The notes: generated by a model not told the origin, from the letters alone. Positions 44,164-55,420 are shown, counted from the stretch's first letter. The stretch is DNA of 64,000 nucleotides from Leptobrachium leishanense (GCA_009667805.1 CM019063.1:86145877-86209876), one strand, 5' to 3'. Translations and numbers: made by a program.

Positions 44164-44940
44164 TCAACTTGACTGAAGCCCGGAAACTCGCCACTTCTCC
44201 TGATTGGGAGGAACAGAGAAGGTTCTGCAATCTCCACAGGCGCCCCACTTCAGCAGGTGCCTTCTGTTCTTCGACCATTCGCTGATAGACCGGACGTAAC
44301 ATCGGGTGTATCCCCTGGTAGAACCTTCTTTCATTACTATGGGAGTCAGAAGACGTCGCACCAGATCAGTATTCGTCCCCACTATCATAGAACTTCTGTT
44401 GGCCCCTGAAGGCCGAGGACACACAATGGCCAATGCATCACAACCTCCAGACTGTCCGATGACTTCGGATCCGATTTCTAACTTCACCTGTAGATATCCG
44501 TCATAGGGAAGCTTTTCAGTTCCGATACCCAAGATCTCAAGGTCCTTTAATTTCTGTAGAGGTATGTGCTTCAAGTGTTTCTCATAGAAGTCTCGATAGA
44601 TCAACATCACTTGAGCCCCTGAGTCTAACAGAGCTTTAGTGTAGACTCCCTCCACTTGGATTGGAACGATGGGAGAAGGACCTATCAGCTGGTCAGGAAA
44701 CTTTGTCGTAGCCGCAGGAGGTTTAGACCCAGTTCGCTGTACCCTGGCCTTCTTCATGACCCGTGTAGGTTTTGGGTGTGCATTGCTTCCCCATGACACA
44801 GGACCGGACACTAAGGGAGTAACTCTTTCAGTCCTGGTAGGCTCAGCAGCTGGCAAAACTCTGGGCCCTCTCGGCCTTTCGGTTCTGGCTTTAATTTTGG
44901 AGCGGTTTTCAACCATTGGGCACCTAGTTTGCTCCTTCAC
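44164..44940 (-). CDS. Gypsy aspartic protease region
   Basis: 258 codons. ALLDSGAQVMLI is the catalytic DSGA (106-109) with the following hydrophobic strand; ILGIG further on fits the retropepsin fold. The preceding 90 residues are basic and Pro-rich. The last third is in a shifted frame; 44045-44302 continues the region in another frame. Confidence 0.82.
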   Translation of the reverse strand: MKEQTRCPMVENRSKIKARTERPRGPRVLPAAEPTRTERVTPLVSGPVSWGSNAHPKPTRVMKKARVQRTGSKPPAATTKFPDQLIGPSPIVPIQVEGVYTKALLDSGAQVMLIYRDFYEKHLKHIPLQKLKDLEILGIGTEKLPYDGYLQVKLEIGSEVIGQSGGCDALAIVCPRPSGANRSSMIVGTNTDLVRRLLTPIVMKEGSTRGYTRCYVRSISEWSKNRRHLLKWGACGDCRTFSVPPNQEKWRVSGLQSS

Positions 44941-45218
44941 TTGGGCCCTCTGGCGTTTCCCGCCTGTGAGGTAGATAGCAGCCCTTCCAAGGCTTTTAGG
45001 AACTCTTCTACTCTATTTCCTTCAGGTCTTTGGCTTTTGCATTGTGCTCGGAAATGACTTATTTCCCCACAGTTGAAACATCTCTTCTTTGAAGACGGAG
45101 ACGCACTTATTCGTGGTGACTCGGTTGAAAGACCCGGGCTAGACGCCATAGCAACTCCCGCTGTCCCCATATTAGTGAGGAACATCTGCATATCGGTCTG
45201 TGTCTCTGCCACCTTCAA
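44937..45218 (-). CDS. Gypsy nucleocapsid knuckle
   Basis: 93 codons with one CCHC knuckle, Cys47-Cys50-His55-Cys60 (CFNCGEISHFRAQC). Binds genomic RNA during packaging, by family knowledge. Directly follows the capsid frame and overlaps the protease frame by four bases. Confidence 0.85.
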   Translation of the reverse strand: MKVAETQTDMQMFLTNMGTAGVAMASSPGLSTESPRISASPSSKKRCFNCGEISHFRAQCKSQRPEGNRVEEFLKALEGLLSTSQAGNARGPK

Positions 45219-45266
45219 AAGTACTCGGCACAGGTCAGTGTGCGCTTGTTTCAGCTCAGCTTGAGC

Positions 45267-46001
45267 TTATTGTACCTTCTTAACCGTCTTGTGTAACTCA
45301 CTATATGCAGGAAGGGTTGGCTCTTTGGCAGTACTCTCTGTGGATATAGGAACTAACAAATGCTCTTGTCCGTTAACTTCAGATCCATAGGCGTCCAACG
45401 AATCATCTTCAGTTTGCAGATATTCGTTATGTCTTACTGGTTGTGCGTAAACTCTTTCTCCTCTCCTTAAAGACTTTTCTTCTAGCAGAGCCTCTTCCTC
45501 TCTAACAGCTCGAATTAGTTTCAGGTATTTCAATTCTCGGTTACCTTCTCTGGTTCGTAGCTGTAACATCACAGGATCTAGAGGTTGAGCGCCCCTCAAT
45601 ATCTGCTGCATTCGGATTTTATCTATTGTGGCCGGTTCGGCCCCTTTCTTAAGAAGTATCTTGTGCAGAATCTTATTTAGGCGCCTCATATATTTAGTCA
45701 TCTTCTCACCCTTTCGCTGGTAAGTATGTTCATACTGGTACATGAGCTCAGCAGCCTTTTCTGTTCGCCCAAAGACTTCCTGTAATACGTTTAGGTAATC
45801 TAAAGCAGTGCAGTCTTGCTTACTCAATTTCAGTTTTCTGACAGCCTCTGACGCAGGTCCCTTTAAGCTCTCAGTAATTCTTTGCTTCTTCTGCGCTTCA
45901 GGGACGTCCCACTCATCCAGAGCCTGCATCGCCTGTTCGACCCATTCTTCAAAGGTTTCTTCTCTCGCCGGAGTTGGTACGTTTCCTGTAAAATTCCTCA
46001 A
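45267..46001 (-). CDS. Gypsy gag, PNMA-like capsid
   Basis: 244 codons. The capsid segment has FEEWVEQAMQALDEW, SLKGPASEAVRKLK, LEVFG-like LQEVFGRTE and YQRKGEKMTKYMRRL, an arrangement typical of vertebrate PNMA/ZCCHC12-type gag domains. The Met at 46001 is probably not the true start; gag N-terminal sequence lies beyond the MITE (46477-46735). Confidence 0.82.
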   Translation of the reverse strand: MRNFTGNVPTPAREETFEEWVEQAMQALDEWDVPEAQKKQRITESLKGPASEAVRKLKLSKQDCTALDYLNVLQEVFGRTEKAAELMYQYEHTYQRKGEKMTKYMRRLNKILHKILLKKGAEPATIDKIRMQQILRGAQPLDPVMLQLRTREGNRELKYLKLIRAVREEEALLEEKSLRRGERVYAQPVRHNEYLQTEDDSLDAYGSEVNGQEHLLVPISTESTAKEPTLPAYSELHKTVKKVQ

Positions 46002-46049
46002 CCGTTGGTAACCAAAGTTAGTGTGTGGAGGGCTTGTTCTTTGACATTA

Positions 46050-46476
46050 AGGCTAGGGTCAGACTGAGGCAGTGCGAACGCGCGTGCAGCCGCACTTAAT
46101 CACGGCCGTGCTAGCAGCAGATGCCGGGCAATGACGGCCAATATACGAAGTACGGTCGCACAAAAGTGCGGCCGCGCAACGCAAGCGGCAAACAAACGCA
46201 TTTTTTCGAGAACGTGAAACCACTAGTACTGACGTACAGAGTGCGCTGCGTCCGCTAGCGGCGTGTGTGCGTGATTGGGAGACGTCAGACGCTGCTAATG
46301 TCCGGCCAACATAACGTCCAGACACAAAAAGTGTTTTATTGATGATCCGTACAAAATCACGGACGAAAATGCGCATAGTATGACCGCTATCGCGTATTCC
46401 GTGAAAAAATACGTCCATTCGTTCGAACGCACTTTTTCACAGACAACGTAAAAATGCGTTCGTCTGACCCTAGCCT
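46050..46476. mobile_element. GGCTAGGGTC-family MITE inside gag
   Basis: Inverted ends AGGCTAGGGTCAGACT / GTCTGACCCTAGCCT, flanked by TA. Rich in CG. A related copy is 50984-51357. The 119-codon minus-strand frame inside it is not a gene. Confidence 0.82.
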
Positions 46477-46735
46477 TAGCCAGCAAATCTTCAATAGTCA
46501 CTATGAATTCAGGCCCGATCATGGCCAGCGGACTGGGCGCGGGAACACTCGTGGGATCACCACGTGGCACACTTGGCTGAATCAGTTGAACTTCCACCTC
46601 ATCGGTCAGCTTCACGCTCGCGCCCTGAAAACACACTGGAACACCCTTTCTCCACTCAAAAAGAACATACGTGTGAGAAGTATCGGGGTTCGCTTTAATG
46701 TCCAGGATTAACCCCCGATGATCTGGTATAACCTC
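46477..46735 (-). pseudogene. Gypsy gag N terminus
   Basis: Minus-strand frame includes DTSHTYVLFEWRKGVP and EVEVQLIQPS before the MITE. It begins directly at the truncated LTR edge, so the primer-binding site and leader appear to be deleted. Confidence 0.6.
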
Positions 46736-48647
46736 TGGTTAGTCTCACCGCACTAGGGAATAATTATACACCAGCACTGCTGTGGATTTTATAGATTATA
46801 TACTTTACTGATCCCAATAAAGCGGCATATATAATGTAAACACGGTATATGAACGACAGGACTTCGTAATGCGGGAAAAAAACACACGGCGGCAAAAAGG
46901 AAAGTTTAACCCCTTCGTTTCTGGAATGTAAGTCCCGCGAAAGTAATGTCTCAAAAAGGTGTGTGTGTGTGAACTCAGGTACCCGGGTACTATATTCAAC
47001 TGCGCTTACTCCAATTATACCGTGTGAAACTAAACACAATTAGAGGTTTGGTTTCTTATTAATGGCCATTATAAGACTAGCTCGCACGCCAACGTCACGG
47101 CACCTCTATAAGGGCGAGTCCTAACCAAAATGAAACCACAGGCTGCTACATAGCAAACCATACCTGCTCATGCTGCTTGTCAAACATAAGGTAGACTGGT
47201 GGGCCTTTATTTATGCTCCCCCAGAAACAAAATCCACTTTGGGATCAAAACAAAGACACGGAGCGGAGTCTTGCTGCAGGGATGACCTGGCTGGAAGTAC
47301 ATTGAAACATACATAGTGCAAGAGGGGTGGGGTCGCGCCTATTCCCCGAAGGGTTGGCTGCAACCACCAAATGCATCCAGCCCAACAACATGTGTAGAAC
47401 ATAACAAAGAAAAAAATGTCATCTGCGCTTACTCCAATTATACCGTGTGAAACTAAACACATTTAGAGGTTTGGTTTCTTATTAATGGCCATTATAAGAC
47501 TAGCTCGCCCACCAACGTCACGGCACCTCTATAAGGGCGAGTCCTAACCAAAATGAAACCACATGCTGCTACATAGCAAACCATACGTGCTCATGCTGCT
47601 TGTCAAACATGAGGTAGACTGGTGGGCCTTTATTTATGCTTCCCCAGAAACAAAATCCACTTTGGGATCAAAACAAAGACACGGAGCGGAGTCTTGCTGC
47701 AGGGATGACCTGGCTGGAAGTACATTGAAACATACATAGTGCAGGAGGGGTGGGGTCGCGCCTATTCCCCGAAGGGTTGGCTGCAACCACCAAATGCATC
47801 CGGGCGGGCGAGCTAGTCTTATAATGGCCATTAATAAGAAACCAAACCTCTAATTGTTTTTAGTTTCACACGGTATAATTGGAGTAAGCGCAGATGACAT
47901 TTTTTTCTTTGTTATGTTCTACACATGTTGTTGGGCTGGATGCATTTGGTGGATTTCCCCTTCGGGGAATAGGCGCGACCCCACCCCTCCTGCACTATAT
48001 TCAACTGGCCAGTGAATGGAATGAGCAAATCTTCGACTAGTCACGTTGGGGCCCTGTAGATTTAAACAATAATGCAGCGTGCTTCGGTAAACTTGGGACT
48101 GTGGCCTGGAAGGCCTCTCGCCCATCCGTTAGACAATCTGTTCCGCTACCCGATCAAGGATGTCTCTCCGCTGGATTACACTGGAACTCTGTGCCACCGG
48201 ATCCGCTTCTCCTGCTTGTCTGATCTCTGCAACGAGAACTATGGCCTACCGCCTGCACTCCTAATGGATCATCGCGGTCTCCTTACTCAGGGTCCAAACC
48301 GGAACTATGTCTCTGTGCAAAACCTCTCAGCGATATATAGATAGGTCTCCGCCAAGTCACTCTCTCTGATCAGCAGCACCCGCGAGGCAGTGCCTGCTCT
48401 CCGGCCTGGTCTCGACCCCTGGCAGTCTCACGTGCATCTTCTACCTTTTGTCACTCGGCTCACACTGGCTCTCCTTCGTATGAGGCTGCGGATGTCCTTC
48501 TCTCTCTCCCACCCACTTCCTGTCTCTCTCGCAAAGCACGATGGAATTTGTAGTTCTGTTTGTGTCCAGTATAGTTCATATTGCGCCTGTCTCCGTCTGG
48601 TGGCCAAACCAAGTAAATGCAGCAACATATCTTAAAACAGCGCTACA
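46736..48647 (-). repeat. 5' LTR of the gypsy element, interrupted
   Basis: Without the 1,005-bp insertion it is about 907 bp and very similar to the 3' LTR. Its last 35 bp or so next to gag are missing; the breakpoint has short homology ('aacct'). Confidence 0.85.
47003..48007. mobile_element. Penelope-like rearranged insertion in the 5' LTR
   Basis: Flanked by a 14-bp duplication ACTATATTCAACTG (46989-47002, 47994-48007), which occurs once in the 3' LTR. Composition: a truncated unit (47003-47320), a complete unit (47321-47742, about 422 bp), a partial unit (47743-47800), then an inverted partial unit (47801-47993). The same unit lies at 35798-36225. Confidence 0.82.
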
Positions 48648-48739
48648 CTGTATAATTAATAATGAATGATTTTCCAAAAATCCACTGGTTCCTGACAGAG
48701 GATTTTTGGAAAATCACTTGGCAGTGAAGGGGATAATTA

Positions 48740-49147
48740 GATGTTCCCACTCCAGTATCTACCTCACAGAGACTATGCAGATTTTTTTTGTAAAAAAATG
48801 TGACCTCCATGCGTAAATATATATGAATCCACTGCAAATGCAGTTTTGAAGTTAAAAGCACAAAGACATTTACTAACTCACTTTTGGGACATAAGCCAAC
48901 TTGCACTTATACTGTTAAAAGTGACTACAAGTGCAAAGGAAATCCAGACAAAAATAAAATTTAATTGCCAACTGATCAGAGCGCAGATTCCTGATCCTAA
49001 TGCAATCAGCTAGTGTGGTGTAACAAAACCATACTTTTCCAAACATGCAGAGGTTAAACCTATCCCATGTCATGTTTTGTTTTTTTATTATTTGTGTGTT
49101 TCTTTGTTTTACAAGGTCCAACTTGTCCCCTAAGTTTGAATTAATTC
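48740..49147. other. AT-rich spacer
   Basis: No recognisable gene or element. Confidence 0.5.
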
Positions 49148-49921
49148 TGAGCCGGATCGCGGCCTAGCTCCGGTGGGGGCCACCATCTTGGATGACAGCT
49201 CCACCTCCGGATCCCCCCTTCCAACTTGATGTCATTGTGCATGGTACGATGACATCAGTTAGCCGGGAAACACCTAGCTGCCCTGTTCCTTTGAACCACC
49301 ATATCTCCCGATCGGTGGGAGCTAGGTGGTCATGTCGGGTATCATTCGAAAGGCTTGAGCATGGCCTTTCGAATGATACCAAACATGACCATGTTTAAAG
49401 TAAATAAATAAAGAAAATTTAAAAAAAAAGGAAAAATGTGCTTTTTGGGTTATTTTTATTAATGCAGCAATATTGTTCACATTTCAATTATAATGTGAAC
49501 AATGATGCTGCACTAATGATTTTTTTCTATGGGATGCGTTTGCTAAAAATCACATAATTCCCCACAAAAAAGTGTAACGAGCTCCCGTTTCTAATTTTTT
49601 TAACAAGTGCACCCTATAGAAAATATAACCGCAAAGACTCGGATGTTAAAATGTGAAAAAAAATACTTTACTGCTGTAGATGATTAAAAATTCTAATTTT
49701 ATTGCATTTTTTGTTATAATATTCAGGCAGGACATGACGTATACATATAAAAATGATATATTATGAATCTGCCGAGTCTGCCGGAAAGAACAATATATAA
49801 TATGTCTTGGTTATATAATAAAACGTGGCTTCAAATCACGTTTAAACATGATGAGCAAAAGCGGTAAAAATTAGCTTAGCACACTGACGTGAAATGGCTC
49901 AGCAGTGAAAGGGTTAAGTAT
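49148..49921. mobile_element. Possible TTAA-type element
   Basis: Right end 'atggctcagcagtgaaagggttaa' (49895-49918); left side 'ttaattctgagccgg' may be its damaged partner. Contains the hairpin 49332-49393. Confidence 0.35.
49332..49393. repeat. Long perfect-type hairpin
   Basis: Arm GGTCATGTCGGGTATCATTC... pairs with ...GAATGATACCAAACATGACC; about 27 bp each side with 2-3 mismatches and an 8-nt loop. Confidence 0.85.
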
Positions 49922-50149
49922 AATTAATCTTGGAATATATAGGAAATCAAAGAAACTGATTATGGGTTAGCGGATCGTAGAATACTAAGGTATCTGCATT
50001 TCTCATCTTACAGGTTTATTACATTTTTACTTAAGATATTCAATACAAGGTGATTTTTCCCTAAAACCACTACCAGGACTTGGTGGTTTTATGTAAAATA
50101 ATTTTCCATCACCCACACAGTAAATATATACATAAGCACCACACTCTAT

Positions 50150-50860
50150 GGGCTCTATCAGCTGGTGTGAGCTAAAACGACAATGCTACATGAAAAATCT
50201 AGCACGAGTCGCTAAAAGGTAGCGCCTGACAACCCACCAACAGATCACCTTGTCCGCGGTAGTCCATGTACAAGATTCATTAGCGCACGCTAGGGAAACG
50301 TTAAGACCCGGGCTGAGAACCAGTGCTAATGTATGGTATAGTTAAAAATAAAAAGCGTTCCAGTGCTAAAAAGCCTTGTTTTTAAAAAAAATTCATCGGA
50401 GCCCCAAATTTCGCTTGAAAAATCCAGAAAAATACCTAATAAATTCTAAAAATTCAATAAATAAAAAGTCTTTTTGCTGCGGATTAAAAAAATAAACGGT
50501 TTAATAAATAAGGATAAAAACGATAGTAATTCTTACATTGAATCCTATGGACTTTGCACACGGCCAGTTTTTCTATACAATGCATCTTCTCGCATTTCCT
50601 CAAATCATGCCGGTTTAACTAAACAATGCATCTTTTACACGTAAACTACATCCAGAGAGCCAAGAGAACACCTGTGCTGCATTCCTTTCAATTTTATTTT
50701 TTTTGTCATTTAACACCAGGGTTAAGCAATAGGTAAATTTCTGCAATTAGCGTCTGCACTAAAATTTGCACCGGGACCAAACGATCTGTTGGTTAAAATA
50801 GCGATAGTGCTCTTTAGCGCTGCCCATGTTAAGTATAGTCAAAGAACTACGACTAAAACT
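50150..50860. mobile_element. Composite MITE remnants
   Basis: 'gggctctatcagctggtg' at 50150, and CAGGGTTAT-family interior pieces at 50450-50560 ('aaaaagtctttttgctg', 'acattgaatcctatgg'). Ends not defined. Confidence 0.4.
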
Positions 50861-50869
50861 AAAATTAAA

Positions 50870-51583
50870 ATAGGTCCCTCCCTCCTTTCATCTAGTTTTT
50901 ATTAGTTGATGAAAATAATAGATTTTCAGCACAGTTTTAATCAAATGTCACTTGATTGTCATAATATTTTTAGTTGTTGACTTAGGCTGGGGTCAGACGA
51001 ACGCAGTGTGAAAGCGCGTGCAGCTGCACTTTATCACGGCCGTAGTAGTAGCAAATGAGGGCCAATGGCAGGCAATACACGAAGTACGAGAACGTGAAAC
51101 CACTAGTACTGATGTACAGAGTGCGCTGTGTCCGCTAGCGGCATGTGTGCGTGATTAGGAGACTTCAGAGGCTGCTCATATCCAGCCAACATAACGTCCA
51201 GACGCAAAAAGTGTTTTATTGATGATCCGTACAAAATCACGGAAGGAAATGCGCATCATATGACCGCTATCGCGTAGTCCGTGAAAAAATACATCCATTC
51301 GTTCGAACGCACTTTTTCACGGACGACGCAAAAAATGTGTTCGTCTGACCCTAGCCTAAAATATGATAAAAGTTAAGTGGCATTTTAGACAAAGGACTAC
51401 AACTAAGACTAAAGTAAAATTAACCCCCTCTAAAATTATAACATCTAGTTATTATTAGTTGAGGAAAATCACATTAGATTTTTGTCATAGTTTTAGTCAA
51501 ATTTCAATCGATTTTCGTCACAGTTTTAGTGACCATAACATGGTTAAGTCTAGTTTTATCACTGAAAAAAATTCAGTCAAATA
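50870..51583. repeat. 'actaaaacta'-type low-complexity repeat
   Basis: Repeated 'tagttttagtcaaat/gactaaaactaaa' phrases on both sides of the MITE 50984-51357, suggesting one older repeat that was split. Confidence 0.5.
50984..51357. mobile_element. GGCTAGGGTC-family MITE
   Basis: Ends AGGCTGGGGTCAGACGAACG / TTCGTCTGACCCTAGCCT. Interior shares 'ccactagtactgatgtacagagtgcgct' and 'gtgttttattgatgatccgtac' with 46050-46476 but is 53 bp shorter. Confidence 0.82.
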
Positions 51584-51584
51584 A

Positions 51585-52464
51585 CAGGGTTAATCAAAGA
51601 GAATCGAAAAGTCACCGCACGTTCGGTGACTTTACGTTCTCTTCAATTGGGTGCAAATCGGCTTTCCCATTTTGGCGACCCTGCGGTGTATTCAGCAAGC
51701 ACCACAGGGCTGTCGAAGTGCAGGAAAAAGGTGCCGAACCCCCCCTCCTCCCGAAAACCTGGCGAATGCACTCCGAAAACCCGTAAAAACATCTGGATTA
51801 ACCCGTCGAAGACGCCGGCAAAACCCGAGCAGGAACCGATCACACGAAGCGCAGCCTCCGGAAAAAGCCGATACCGCAGAAGAAGGCAGTGAATAATTTA
51901 GCAAAACAGTTTGCATGAATGTTTGAAAAGTGAAATGCTGTTTGCAAAGAAACTAGTGAGCGAAAATGTCTAAAATTTACATATGAGGTCCAAGGAATGA
52001 TAATAAAAAGGGCTGTTACAGAAAAAATAAGTAAAGTTAAAAATAAATCCCGAAAAATGCTTAAAATATCCTAAAAAATCCATAAATAAAGAGACTTTTT
52101 ACTGTAGAATTTTATAATGAATGGTTAATTAGATATTGAATTAAAACGGGAATATTTTTAACATTGAAGCCTATGGGATTCGCCTGAATAAACCTGCCGA
52201 ATTAAACCACCGAATGGAAGGGCATTTCGGGAACCTTTCACTGCTGGTTTGTGTTCTCTGAATAGCCGAAGCAGTGCTTTTTTATGGGGATTTCACTGCC
52301 CTCGAACAGGCACCGAACAGGCACCGTATGTGCAGGCAATTCGCCAGGATTTGGCGTATTGCCTGCTCTCTGAATAGCCGAATGGCCAGGAAAGGTAATC
52401 GAATGCTGAATTTCAGCGTTCGGTTACCTTTCTCCAGCCATTCGGATCTCTTTGAATAACCCTG
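51585..52464. mobile_element. CAGGGTTAT-family MITE, complete (880 bp)
   Basis: Ends CAGGGTTAATCAAAGAGA / TCTCTTTGAATAACCCTG; 3-bp duplication TAA (51582-51584, 52465-52467). Colinear with 40325-41203. Confidence 0.88.
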
Positions 52465-52467
52465 TAA

Positions 52468-53068
52468 GTCTTGTAATGAAATAATTAGTTTACAAAATAA
52501 TGCTGCTTACAATGCAGGCATATATTATGACATCACTGCTCACATACGCAAATGCAGGTCATCAGGGTCAGAACTAAAAGTTTAAAAGTAGGCTAATATA
52601 ATTTCTCAAAGCTGATTACACATCAGTCTTCAGCATTTTACCCCACCATACTCCCAATCATCAAAATATCCATCCTATTAATTTGTTAGCGCTGCTCTAT
52701 TGACTATTTATTCCAAGCAGAGCACAAATTCTTAACTTTTTCCCACTCTACTGGATTTCTGGGAAATTCCACAAAAGAATATATTTCACAAGACTACACC
52801 ATCTATTCTTGTTTGTTTTTGAAATGCATGGAATGAATGAGAAATGTTGGTGATTTCTCCCTGGAATACCCTTTAAGACATGTTTTAAATCTTCCACTCT
52901 TATGCAGATCATTTATAGTTTTTGCTGCAAAAAAACAAAACACATTTTGCATTTGTCTGTTGTAATGTCTAACTGCCCATTTCATCATGTTTTTAATCAT
53001 ATTTTAACCCTTTCACTACAGTGCTTCTTGTTAAAAACTGTAATCATTCTATTTATTTGAAACACGGG
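52468..53068. other. AT-rich spacer
   Basis: No recognisable gene. A fragment at 53005 ('taaccctttcactacag') resembles a TTAA-element end without a partner. Confidence 0.5.
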
Positions 53069-53791
53069 GGGCCCTATAACAATCATCACGCAAACGTTTG
53101 CGCGCCTGCAAAAACGCATTAATGCGAGGGGCAAAACCCTTTGCGCAGAACGTCGTATTACAAAGTCAGTGCAGCAAACGCGCGTAATCGTCTAACGCGG
53201 GTGAACCTGCGCGAACCGTTTGTGAGCTTACTGTACTGCGCGCGTCCTATACTTAACATTGTGAGCGCAAATGCGTTTGTGCGCTGGTACGCGGATGGTA
53301 TTACAATCAATGCACATTTTTTAATGCACAGCCTTTGCGCGCATAGTTTTAGCAACTCCTGAAAGCTGGTGTTAATGGCAAATTCCATCAACCTGGCCGA
53401 AACCAAATACTCCAGCCCAAAAAAAAATCCGTACGCAGCAAAGTATAGTTACACATTCTACACATACCAAACCAATAAATTTGAGAAGTTGTGTGTGTTT
53501 TTTTTATTGATGCAGCATATATGCGCAGATTGGTTTTGACACGCGCAAAAACTTAACGTGAGACAATTGTGGTTCTTAATTCTGATTGGCTGAATCGAGT
53601 GAAACAGTCCGCACACCGATTTCTGAGCGCAACACTATTGTGCGCTCGTTTGTGCACGTTATTTTTTGACGGATGAAAATATGCGCAAGGATTGTAATAC
53701 CAGCGTTAATTTACGCGCGTTAACGTTTAACGCTTCGTGCAAAAATTCGCGCATTGCACGTGCATTTTTGCGTGAAGAATGTAATAGGGCC
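53069..53791. mobile_element. GCGC-rich MITE, copy 4
   Basis: 723 bp; ends GGGCCCTATAACAATC / GAATGTAATAGGGCC. Interior colinear with 18834-19554, e.g. 'tcctatacttaacattgtgagcgcaaatgcg'. Confidence 0.78.
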
Positions 53792-54785
53792 TGGGATGTG
53801 TAGTAAACACTTACATGTTGGGTAAATTTAAATTCTGCTTTGCTAACCTGCTGAGATAGTTAAAAGATTAAAGTTATGTAAATTTCTCTCTTTTTTTAAA
53901 TTTTTCATGTATCCTTTACAGAATTATTGGTGGGATGAAGGGTTCAAAACTCTAGATGGTGTCTCTTATTTTGCACAATTTCAAGTGGAGTCTTTGTGCC
54001 ACATTTAGTAAATGTGGTAAAGAAAATAAAAATGATCAGATCTTCTGCTTATGGGGATTTGCAGTGATCGTTATAAGATTTGTAGCAATGTAGCTTTCAA
54101 ATAATACCAAAAGAATATAAAAATAATACAGTAATTACAGCAATACCTTGTATCTGTACTGCACAGGGATTTTAAGCATATATAACTTTCTGAATCTTAT
54201 CCCTGTACAGTAGGGAGTGACTCCAGAGCGTTCTGCCCTCTCCCTGGCTGTTGTAATACAGCAGTATAATTTGTTGGTGGGGGCTGCTTCTTGTAGCTTC
54301 TTTAGCAAATACAGTGTGAGAAGAGTGAGTTTTCACATAGAATTGTATTTCTTCCCAGGGAGATCATTGATTTTGCATTAAAATGGTATGTGTTTACGTA
54401 ATATTGTTCAGTATCTTTCAATGTAAAATCATGTTGGTATTTAGAGGGCTAACTTCATTTTATTCAACAATAGTAGAAGGTGGTCGATTTATAGCTACTG
54501 CAAAACAGTGAATACTTAACAGACAATTAAAAGGCTGAAGCTCGGATAACTCAGCGACTCGTTCATCCACCACAACTCCGCAAATTCAAATAATTAAGTT
54601 AAAAAATTCCAAACTTTCCTTTGGTCCCATTGGGCAATTGGCTACAGGACCCACCATCTTCTCTGGCCGAAAACAGATGAACACAGGGTTGTGTTTCACA
54701 CTGTGGGGTTTTATGAGGTTTAGGAGCTGATATCTACGAGTGGTTCCCATATATTCCTACTCGAGTCTCTAATACACTGACATGG
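53792..54785. other. AT-rich spacer
   Basis: No recognisable gene or element. Confidence 0.55.
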
Positions 54786-55245
54786 TTGAAATAGAAACAT
54801 AGAAACAGAAAATGTCGGCAGATAAGAACCTTTCATCCCACCTAGTCTGCCCAATTACATGGATACTTTACCTGGATTTATCTTTTGTTTAGGATAGCCT
54901 TATGCCTATCCCATGCTTGCTTAAATTCAATCACTGTTTTGGCCTCTACCACTTCTACTGGAAGACTGTTCCATGTATCCACCACCCTCTCAGTAAAATA
55001 ATTGTTCCTGATGTTACTTTTAAACCTTTGCCCCTCTAATCTAAGACTATGTCCTCTTGTTTTGCTACTTTGTTTCCTTTTAAATATACTCCCTTCCTCT
55101 ACCTTGTGGATTCCCTTTACGTATTTAAATGTTTCTATCATATCTCCTCTGTCTCGTCTTTTTTCCAAGCTGTACATGTTAAGATCATTAAGCCTTTCCT
55201 GGTAACTTTTCTCCTTCAAGCCGTACACCATTTTAGTAATAGAAC
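54786..55245 (-). pseudogene. CR1 LINE 3' end (C-terminal ORF2 and tail)
   Basis: Minus strand: LEKRRDRGDMIETFKYVKG, TRGHSLRLEGQR, NYFTERVVDTWNSLP, then EFKQAWDRH, the conserved CR1-clade C-terminal region, followed by the 3' tail 'aaggttcttatctgccgac' and 'tttctatgtttcta'. The rest of ORF2 is missing. The open frame extends to 55420, but the N-terminal 55 residues do not match CR1. Confidence 0.85.
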
Positions 55246-55420
55246 TATTAACGGCGAGATACAAATGGATAAAAGTTTCAACACAATGTATCCATTTGCG
55301 AGCCGCAAATAACGCCTCAGTTGGAACCAAGCCCAGATTTTTTGTGAAATATGATGGTTTTGAAAACAGACAATCAGCAAGTCTTAGAAAATATGCTGTA
55401 ATTGCAACTTGAAAGAACAT

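Larger units (their letters stand above)
38545..48647 (-). mobile_element. Ty3/gypsy retrotransposon with PNMA-like gag
   Basis: About 10.1 kb with LTRs at both ends (ends TGTAGCGCT/AGCGCTACA) and target duplication CTGT (38541-38544, 48648-48651). Order on the minus strand: 5' LTR, gag, CCHC knuckle, protease, RT, RNase H, integrase, polypurine tract, 3' LTR. It contains three later insertions: MITE 46050-46476 in gag, MITE 40325-41203 in integrase, and a Penelope-like insertion at 47003-48007 in the 5' LTR. Several frameshifts make it inactive. Removing the insertions brings it near 7.8 kb. Confidence 0.9.
38151..48738. mobile_element. TTAA-type element, split by a gypsy retrotransposon
   Basis: Left end TTAACCCCATTCACTAC (38151); right end 'aaaatcacttggcagtgaaggggataa' at about 48711-48738. 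Left-side words match the complete copy 34604-35044 ('ttttgtttgcttttaggct', 'caaataggttattacagtaag'). The gypsy insertion site lies between 38544 and 48648. Confidence 0.7.

Noticed and set aside
46059..46418. 119-codon minus-strand frame
   Set aside because: Lies within a MITE with defined ends, which supplies its Arg/Cys-rich content; no domain.
54878..55420. First 55 residues of the CR1 C-terminal frame as part of CR1
   Set aside because: They do not match the CR1 pattern and probably derive from flanking DNA.
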